From Gammaproteobacteria bacterium (lineage in GTDB: Bacteria; Pseudomonadota; Gammaproteobacteria; Steroidobacterales; Steroidobacteraceae): a DNA stretch of 7,069 bases. The stretch spans positions 1-7,069 of the forward strand of contig RGYP01000093.1 in the NCBI GenBank assembly GCA_010031985.1. The letters run 5' to 3'. Within the stretch, counting starts at the first letter, position 1. Each line of letters opens with the position of its first letter. Below are positions 1 through 4,795 of the stretch, one piece after another. Under the pieces are notes generated by a model that made no database searches, was not told the origin of the DNA, and was given only the letters and a program-made list of their open reading frames with translations. A program made the position numbers and the translations under genes.

Positions 1-1
1 G

Positions 2-1957
2 TGGTCGCTCGTACGGCTTGGCGATGCCGACATTTCTCCAGACGGCAAACTCGCAGTGGTCACCGTCACGCGCTTCGACGTCAAAGAAAATCGCAGCTCG
101 ACCGACCTCTGGCTGTTCGCCACCGATGGAAAAGCGTCGCGTCAACTGACCAGCGACAAGGCGGCAGACTCCTCGCCACGCTTCAGTCCCGACGGCTCGC
201 TGATCGCGTTCATCTCGAAGCGCGGCGACGACAAGGAGGCGCAGCTCTATTCGATCGCCGTCGACGGCGGCGAAGCGCGACGCCTGACCGACGTGCCGAC
301 GGGCGTCAGCGCACCGAAGTGGTTCGCCGACGGCAGTCGGATCGCCTTCGCCACGGCAATCTGGACCGACCTCGTGAAGTGGGAAGACCAGGCAGCACGC
401 ATGAAGGAGCGCGCCGAGAGCAAAATGAGCGCCAAAGTATGGGATAGAGCGCCGATCGCCTATTGGGACCGATTCCTCGAAGACCGCGAACCGCATCTGT
501 TCTCGATCCCCCGCGCCGGCGGCGAGTTGATCGCGATCACGCGACAGTCGGGTTTTCATTTGCCGAAGTCCGAATACTCGGATTCGTCCTACGACATCTC
601 CCCCGATGGATCGGAAGCGGTTTTCGTCGCCGATACCGACGCGAGCGGTGTCGAACCCAATCTCGATCTCATTCGCGTGGCCACCTGCGGCTGCAAACCG
701 CCGCGCAATCTCACCGAGACGAATCGCGCCGATGACGGCAGCCCGGCGTACAGTCCCGACGGCAAGTGGCTTGCCTACACGGCGCAGGCCATTCCCGGCT
801 TTTACGCCGATCGTGCCCGACTGCTATTGATCGATCGTGCCGACGACTCGCGGCGAGATCTGAGCGGCCAATTCGATCGATCGGCGGGCGATCTGCTCTG
901 GAGAGCGGATTCCAAGGCGATTTACAGTGCGATCGACGATGCAGCGACGAATCGCATCTATCGCTTCGACGTCGCCAAACCAGGCAGCCCCGCGGCCATC
1001 ACCGGCAGCAGCAGCTTCGCGAGCCTCGCGCTCGCCAAGACGAGCGGCCCGAAGCCCGTGGCCGTCGCGCTGCGTCAAAGTTTTACCGAACCGCCGACAC
1101 TGGTACGACTCGACCTTGCAAACGGCACGGCAACCAAACTGTCGAACTTCAACGATTCGACACTGTCCGCTACCGCACAGGGGCGCGTCGAGAGCGTGAC
1201 GTACTCGGGGGCGACGGGCGCACCCATCCAGATGTGGGTGGTCTATCCTCCAGATTTTGATTCGTCAAAGAAATATCCCGTGTTCATGCTGTTGCACGGC
1301 GGACCTCACAACGGCATTCAGGATGCCGTGCAGTGGCGCTGGAACGCGCAGGTGTTCGCAAGCTGGGGTTACGTGGTCACTTGGCACAACTTCCACGGTT
1401 CGAGTGGATTCGGTCAAAGCTTCGCCGACTCCATCAACCCTGATCGCATCAGCAAACCCTATGAAGACACCATCAAGGCCGCCGAGTGGCTCGCTGGCCA
1501 GCCGTGGGCGGATGCCGATCGAATGGTCGCCGGCGGGGGCAGTTACGGCGGCTTCCTCGCCAGTACGCTGCTCGGTCGCGCACATCCTTTCAAGGCGCTG
1601 ATCGCCCACGCTGCGGTTTACAACAATTTCACGCAGATCGGTGCCGACTACGGCGCGGAGCGCGACCGATTCTTCGAGTTCTGGGAACGGCCCGAAGAGT
1701 TCGCGCGCTATTCGCCGCATACCTCGGCGGGCAATTTCGTCACACCGACACTGGTCATACACGGCCAGCTCGACATGCGTGTGCCAGTGAATCACGGGGT
1801 CGAGCTTTTCAACACCTTGCAGAAGCGCGGCGTGCCGTCGCGGCTGGTCTACTACCCTGACGAGAACCACTGGGTACTCAAGCCCCAGAACTCGCTGTTC
1901 TGGTACAAGACGGTCAGAGAGTGGGTGGAAAAATACGCGCCGCCTGGCGCCCACTGA
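2..1957 (+). CDS. S9 family serine peptidase (S9C / acylaminoacyl-peptidase or DPP5-like), 5' partial
   Basis: Predicted serine peptidase of the prolyl oligopeptidase superfamily, which removes short peptides or acylated residues from small peptides. The frame is open from base 2 with no start codon, and its first residues already read as a propeller blade (GDADISPDGK), so the true start and any signal peptide lie upstream; 651 residues are visible. Numbering from base 2, residues 1-390 form a beta-propeller with recurring SPDG blades (near 12, 62, 200 and 251). The segment WDRAPIAYWDRF near 147 is typical of S9C enzymes. Residues about 400-651 are the alpha/beta-hydrolase domain: HGGP oxyanion region at 432, nucleophile Ser514 in GGGSYGGF, Asp591 in GQLDMR and His623 in DENHW, so the triad is complete. 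The usual PRGSTGYG-like stretch reads NFHGSSGFG here. The only visible cysteines form a CGC motif at 229-231. The family is secure; the substrate and a periplasmic location are inference. Confidence 0.93.
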   Translation, partial: WSLVRLGDADISPDGKLAVVTVTRFDVKENRSSTDLWLFATDGKASRQLTSDKAADSSPRFSPDGSLIAFISKRGDDKEAQLYSIAVDGGEARRLTDVPTGVSAPKWFADGSRIAFATAIWTDLVKWEDQAARMKERAESKMSAKVWDRAPIAYWDRFLEDREPHLFSIPRAGGELIAITRQSGFHLPKSEYSDSSYDISPDGSEAVFVADTDASGVEPNLDLIRVATCGCKPPRNLTETNRADDGSPAYSPDGKWLAYTAQAIPGFYADRARLLLIDRADDSRRDLSGQFDRSAGDLLWRADSKAIYSAIDDAATNRIYRFDVAKPGSPAAITGSSSFASLALAKTSGPKPVAVALRQSFTEPPTLVRLDLANGTATKLSNFNDSTLSATAQGRVESVTYSGATGAPIQMWVVYPPDFDSSKKYPVFMLLHGGPHNGIQDAVQWRWNAQVFASWGYVVTWHNFHGSSGFGQSFADSINPDRISKPYEDTIKAAEWLAGQPWADADRMVAGGGSYGGFLASTLLGRAHPFKALIAHAAVYNNFTQIGADYGAERDRFFEFWERPEEFARYSPHTSAGNFVTPTLVIHGQLDMRVPVNHGVELFNTLQKRGVPSRLVYYPDENHWVLKPQNSLFWYKTVREWVEKYAPPGAH

Positions 1958-1976
1958 CTCAGCAAAATTTATTCTT

Positions 1977-1980
1977 GGAG
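1977..1980 (+). promoter_or_regulatory. Ribosome binding site of the membrane-anchored SDR gene
   Basis: GGAG (within TTGGAG) lies 8 bases before the ATG at 1989 and supports that start. The 31-base gap after the S9 stop holds no visible terminator or promoter, which favours cotranscription with the peptidase gene. Confidence 0.7.
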
Positions 1981-1988
1981 TTCTGAAC

Positions 1989-2789
1989 ATGCTCAAGTTC
2001 CTGCTCGGATTACTCAAGTTCTTAGGCGGCCTGGTGCTGGCACTGGTCATCGTGGTGGCCACCTATTTGTTTTGGTGGAGCGGCTCTTCGCACGATCCGA
2101 TCAACGTACGGCCCGCGTCGGCCTTTGCTTCGCCAGGCGGGCCAGTCCTTATCTTTGGCGGCACTCGAGGCACGGGGCTCGAGATCGCGCGGCAACTGCG
2201 CGAGCGCGGTGAATCGGTCACGGTCGCCGTGCGGGCGACCTCCAATACCACGGAGCTCGCGAAATTGGGGGTGAACACCGTCATTGCCGACGCCCTCGAT
2301 CCGGTAACGGTCAACGCGGCGCTCGCCTCGGGAAGCTACGCGGCCGTTATCTCCACGCTCGGTACGACGCGTGGCGAGCAAGCGAAGCGCCCCGATTACG
2401 TCGGCAACCGCAACGTGATCGACGCCGCCAAGGCCGCAGGCGTCAAACGCTTCGTGTTCATCACCGTGATCGGCACCGGTAATTCCTACGAAGCCGCGCC
2501 ACGGATGTCACGTCGTTTTCTGAAGGACGTGATTGCACTCAAAGATCAGGCCGAGCAACACCTGCGCAGCAGCGGACTCGATTACACCATCATCCGCCCC
2601 GGTGGCCTCGGTGACGTGCCGGCGACCGGCACGGCGATCCTGGCCGATGATCCGCAGGCGTTCAGCTACATCGGCCGAGCCGATCTGGCAGCGCTGACGG
2701 TGCAGGCCCTCGGCGATCCGTCGACGATCGGCAAAACCTACAATGCCTACGATCCGAGTCGTAAAACCATGGCGCGGATGTTCTTCTAA
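1989..2789 (+). CDS. Membrane-anchored NAD(P)-binding SDR-fold protein (atypical SDR / NmrA-like)
   Basis: Protein of 266 residues. Residues 1-11 carry Lys3 and Lys10, and about 12-30 form one hydrophobic membrane segment ending in LFWW. A Rossmann domain follows. The nucleotide-binding loop is IFGGTRGTG (56-63), which fits the classical GxxxGxG spacing. Later landmarks are ADALD at 100-104 (acidic residue after the fourth strand), STLGTTRGE near 122, KRFVFITVIGTG near 153-164 and SGLDYTIIRPGGL near 195-207. The last of these is a hallmark of the atypical SDR_a5 / COG0702 group. No YxxxK catalytic pair is seen, so it may bind NAD(P)H without being a normal dehydrogenase, or act on flavin, quinone or an unknown substrate. 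It follows the S9 gene closely and ends 21 bases from a convergent gene. Fold and cofactor class are well supported; function is unknown. The membrane orientation is puzzling (see findings). Confidence 0.88.
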   Translation: MLKFLLGLLKFLGGLVLALVIVVATYLFWWSGSSHDPINVRPASAFASPGGPVLIFGGTRGTGLEIARQLRERGESVTVAVRATSNTTELAKLGVNTVIADALDPVTVNAALASGSYAAVISTLGTTRGEQAKRPDYVGNRNVIDAAKAAGVKRFVFITVIGTGNSYEAAPRMSRRFLKDVIALKDQAEQHLRSSGLDYTIIRPGGLGDVPATGTAILADDPQAFSYIGRADLAALTVQALGDPSTIGKTYNAYDPSRKTMARMFF

Positions 2790-2806
2790 CCGCGCTCAGC
2801 TCGGTG

Positions 2807-2821
2807 TGCCCTACCAGGGCA
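2807..2821. terminator. Small inverted repeat between convergent genes, possible weak bidirectional terminator
   Basis: TGCCCT-ACC-AGGGCA is a perfect 6-bp stem with a 3-base loop. It sits between two convergent genes and overlaps the stop codon of the minus-strand SDR (2811-2813). There is no T tract on either side, so a role in termination is only suggested by position. Confidence 0.25.
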
Positions 2822-3533
2822 TCTCGCTGCCGTCGTAGACCCAGTATCGTCCGGCGCGACTGAGATCGAGCGCGGCGATCACCGCGCGCATGCCGGTCAC
2901 GCTTTGCGGCGCGTCGATGTCGGCACGGGGACCGCCGAGGTCCGTGCGCACCCAGCCTGGATGAATGGCCGTTGCGGCGATGCCGTGACTTTTGGCGAGA
3001 TCGATCGCCATCGATTTCATCATCGCATTCACGGCAGCCTTGCTCGCACGATAGGCATAGAGTCCGCCGACGCGATTGAGTGCCACCGAGCCGAGCATAC
3101 TCGTCAGTGTGACGATTTTCTTTTGGTCGGAGCTCGCCACGTGCCCCACGAAGGCCTCGGCCATCTTCATGGGTGCGATGACATTCACCCTGAATACGCG
3201 TTCCCAGTCTGCGAAGTCGGATTGCCCGAAGCGGCCAAAGGCGATCCCTTCGGTGGCGAAACTTCCGTTGCCCATGATGCCTGCGGAATTGAGCAGCACG
3301 TCGATCGGTGTGCCTTCGAGTTCGTGCGCCGTTCGCTCGATGGCGGCATGGTCTTCGACGTCGAGGGCCAGCAACCGTACGCGCTGCGGATTTGCCGCAG
3401 CGACCGTCATGAGCTCGGTAGAGCCCGAAGGCTGGCGCGCGCAGGCGAGTACGGTCCAGCCCGACGCGGCGTATTGACGTACGAACTCGAGCCCGAGTCC
3501 GCGTGAGGTTCCGGTGATGAGGATCGTTGGCAC
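2811..3533 (-). CDS. Classical short-chain dehydrogenase/reductase (sniffer / C-factor-like)
   Basis: Complete 240-residue cytosolic SDR, the usual length for the classical family, predicted to reduce carbonyls or oxidise alcohols with NAD(P)H. All core motifs are present: cofactor loop TGTSRGLG (7-14), acidic DVE after strand 4 (58-60), NSAG (82-85), structural Asn117 in RVNVIAP, catalytic Ser145 in TSMLGS, Tyr161 and Lys165 in YRASK, and HPGWVRTDLGG (191-201). The GS-N-GG-YAYR-SK pattern and the HPGWV-TD-GG segment resemble Drosophila sniffer carbonyl reductase and the Myxococcus C-factor CsgA group; this is by recognition and was not tested. Arg11 in the loop and Arg33 after strand 2 (CARQ) suggest NADP(H) preference. 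The start is GTG at 3533, backed by AAGGAG nine bases upstream; an ATG 8 bases further upstream is out of frame. It is convergent with the preceding gene and divergent from the medium-chain reductase. The physiological substrate is unknown. Confidence 0.93.
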   Translation of the reverse strand: MPTILITGTSRGLGLEFVRQYAASGWTVLACARQPSGSTELMTVAAANPQRVRLLALDVEDHAAIERTAHELEGTPIDVLLNSAGIMGNGSFATEGIAFGRFGQSDFADWERVFRVNVIAPMKMAEAFVGHVASSDQKKIVTLTSMLGSVALNRVGGLYAYRASKAAVNAMMKSMAIDLAKSHGIAATAIHPGWVRTDLGGPRADIDAPQSVTGMRAVIAALDLSRAGRYWVYDGSEMPW

Positions 3534-3607
3534 GCGAGCATTCTCCTTGCGATAAGCTGCCGAACCGTATCACAACCCGCCACAACCACTGTCGACAACA
3601 CCGTCGT
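3534..3607. promoter_or_regulatory. Divergent control region between SDR and medium-chain reductase genes
   Basis: These 74 bases are the whole space between two divergent starts, so both promoters should lie here or extend into the genes. Minus strand: TCGACA (3590-3595), an 18-base spacer, then an extended -10 TGTGATACG (3566-3574), which would start RNA near 3559, just before the AAGGAG. Plus strand: TTGCGA (3547-3552), a short 15-base spacer and TATCAC (3568-3573), which is weaker. The two -10 candidates overlap on opposite strands, so expression of the genes could be mutually exclusive or share a regulator. No clear operator palindrome was seen. The boxes are eye-picked and uncertain; the region itself is well defined. 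Confidence 0.45.
3543..3548 (-). promoter_or_regulatory. Ribosome binding site of the classical SDR gene (decides a GTG start)
   Basis: On the minus strand AAGGAG is followed by a 9-base spacer and GTG at 3533. This strong site supports the GTG start, since no in-frame ATG lies at a suitable distance. Confidence 0.8.
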
Positions 3608-4630
3608 ATGTCCGAGATCGCAGCGCCCACACGCTATCGCAAGCTGGTGATCCACCAAGTCACTGGCGACTTCCGCAGTTCGACCTCGGTGGTCGAAGAG
3701 CCGTGGCGCGATCCGGGTCCGGGCGAAGTGCTGATCCGCAACGAATACGCAGGTTGCAATGCAATCTTTGACAAAAATCTTTGTCGCAACACCATTCGTT
3801 ACGTGGATGTACGACCCCCGTTCGACATGGGTGTCGAAGCGGTGGGCAAGATCGTTGCGATGGGCGCCGGGGTCAAGGGGTGGCGCGCAGGCGATTGCGT
3901 CGCGGCAACCCGGCTAGGCTCCGGTTATCGTGAGTATCAAATCATTGAGGCCAGCCGACCGATAAAGGTCCGCGACGCCACGCCGGAAATCCTCGCGCTG
4001 ATCCCGAGTGGAGTCTCGGCGATGGTCGGGCTCGAACGCATTGGTGAAGTGAAAGCCGGCGACACAGTCGCCGTGTCGGCAGCCGCCGGCGGTCTCGGCC
4101 ATTTCGTGGTTCAACTCGCCAAGCTGCGCGGCTGTCATGTCATCGGTATCACCGGTAGCGACGACAAGCTGGCCTTGCTGCGCGAACTCGGCGTCGATCG
4201 TCCCGTCAATTACCGTCGCGAAGATTTGCACGAAGTCCTCGCTCGGGAATATCCGACCGGTATCGACGTGGCCTACGACTCGGTGGGTGGCGAAATCTTT
4301 GATGCCTTCGTCGAGCACGTGGCCTTTCGGGGTCGGGTGGTGGTGAGCGGTCATACCTCCGATTTCGACCAGGAGATCGAGTTCGTACCGCAGCCTCGCG
4401 CCTACCGGAAGCTGTACTGGAAGTCCGCATCGATCCGTGGCTTCCAGAATCAGGCCTTCCCCGAGCACTTCGCCGAAGCGGCAGAGCGAATCCTCGACCT
4501 GTATTACCGGGGTCGGCTGCGTGCGCTGGTCGACCCGACCCCGTTCCGCGGAATCCATCAGATTGCCGACGCCGTCGAGCATTTGCTGGCCGGCAAAAAC
4601 GCCGGCAAGGTCGTCGTGAAACTCCGTTGA
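3608..4630 (+). CDS. Zinc-free medium-chain reductase, quinone oxidoreductase / ZADH2 (PTGR3)-like
   Basis: Complete 340-residue NADPH-dependent reductase of the medium-chain dehydrogenase/reductase superfamily. Residues about 10-125 form the GroES-like domain: RKLVIHQVTGDFR at 11-23, the WRDPGPGEVLIRN hinge at 33-45, and AGCNAIFDKNLCR at 48-60 followed by PPFDMGVEAVG. Residues about 130-300 form the Rossmann domain with SAAAGGLG (157-164), GHFVVQLAK, GITGSDDK (180-187), NYR (201-203) and AYDSVGG (222-228). The zinc ligands of alcohol dehydrogenases are absent, so this is a quinone- or enone-reductase type. The N-terminal wording closely matches the ZADH2 / prostaglandin reductase 3 group, whose animal members reduce 15-keto-prostaglandins; the bacterial substrate is unknown. 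ATG 3608 was chosen because homologues begin just before RKLV; an in-frame TTG at 3527 would run into the divergent SDR gene. No clear Shine-Dalgarno precedes the ATG, so translation may be weak or leaderless-like. Confidence 0.92.
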   Translation: MSEIAAPTRYRKLVIHQVTGDFRSSTSVVEEPWRDPGPGEVLIRNEYAGCNAIFDKNLCRNTIRYVDVRPPFDMGVEAVGKIVAMGAGVKGWRAGDCVAATRLGSGYREYQIIEASRPIKVRDATPEILALIPSGVSAMVGLERIGEVKAGDTVAVSAAAGGLGHFVVQLAKLRGCHVIGITGSDDKLALLRELGVDRPVNYRREDLHEVLAREYPTGIDVAYDSVGGEIFDAFVEHVAFRGRVVVSGHTSDFDQEIEFVPQPRAYRKLYWKSASIRGFQNQAFPEHFAEAAERILDLYYRGRLRALVDPTPFRGIHQIADAVEHLLAGKNAGKVVVKLR

Positions 4631-4636
4631 ACCGTC

Positions 4637-4655
4637 CGCCAGATGGCGTTTCGTT
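4637..4655 (+). terminator. Possible weak Rho-independent terminator after the medium-chain reductase
   Basis: CGCC-AGAT-GGCG forms a 4-bp GC stem with a 4-base loop, followed directly by TTTCGTT. It begins 6 bases after the stop codon. The stem is short and the T tract imperfect, so this is only a candidate. Confidence 0.25.
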
Positions 4656-4694
4656 GCCGCCGCGCAACAACAGCGCTCCGAAGAGCCAACCCCC

Positions 4695-4724
4695 TCGGCT
4701 GCAAGGGATGCCGTCTGCTAGATT
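4695..4724 (+). promoter_or_regulatory. Candidate promoter of the TonB-dependent receptor gene
   Basis: An extended -10 TGC-TAGATT (4716-4724, four of six matches to TATAAT plus the TG element) is preceded after 18 bases by TCGGCT (4695-4700), a poor -35. Transcription would begin near 4731 and leave a leader of about 65 bases before the ATG at 4796. It lies within the 165-bp gap between the two plus-strand genes. Identified by eye only. Confidence 0.4.
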
Positions 4725-4729
4725 AGGCG

Positions 4730-4756
4730 GCCGCTGCGCCCCGCGGGTGCGGCGGC
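4730..4756 (+). other. Strong GC stem-loop in the leader of the TonB-dependent receptor mRNA
   Basis: Bases 4730-4741 pair with 4745-4756 around a CGC loop. The stem is 12 bp including two G-U pairs (T4735/G4751 and G4738/T4748 in DNA). No T tract follows, so it does not look like a terminator of the upstream gene. It starts at about the predicted transcription start and ends 28 bases before the AGGGA ribosome site, so it would form a 5'-terminal hairpin on the mRNA. The structure is visible in the sequence; an mRNA-stabilising or regulatory role is inference. Confidence 0.5.
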
Positions 4757-4784
4757 GGATACCGAACAGGGATCATCAACTTAC

Positions 4785-4789
4785 AGGGA
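4785..4789 (+). promoter_or_regulatory. Ribosome binding site of the TonB-dependent receptor gene
   Basis: AGGGA lies 6 bases before the ATG at 4796 and fixes the start directly ahead of a good signal peptide. Confidence 0.7.
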
Positions 4790-4795
4790 CCACGC

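Noticed and set aside
56..58. GTG at 56 as the start of the S9 peptidase
   Set aside because: The frame stays open to base 2, and the residues before it (GDADISPDGKLA) continue the propeller pattern, so the gene is cut by the window edge.
1265..2062. 265-codon open frame on the minus strand across the S9 hydrolase domain and the start of the next gene
   Set aside because: It is antisense to the catalytic domain with its intact Ser-Asp-His triad, shows no domain pattern and overlaps two well-supported genes.
3527..3529. TTG at 3527 as the start of the medium-chain reductase
   Set aside because: It would overlap the divergent SDR start and add 27 residues with no family similarity; ATG 3608 fits the family N-terminus.
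2662..3630. 322-codon minus-strand frame overlapping the classical SDR gene
   Set aside because: It is a shifted frame of the SDR gene with an Arg-rich product; the SDR frame has every family motif and a ribosome site.
4653..4668. GTTGC-CGCCGC-GCAAC inverted repeat downstream of the medium-chain reductase
   Set aside because: Only 5 bp of stem with a 6-base loop and no T tract; within GC-rich DNA this is close to chance.
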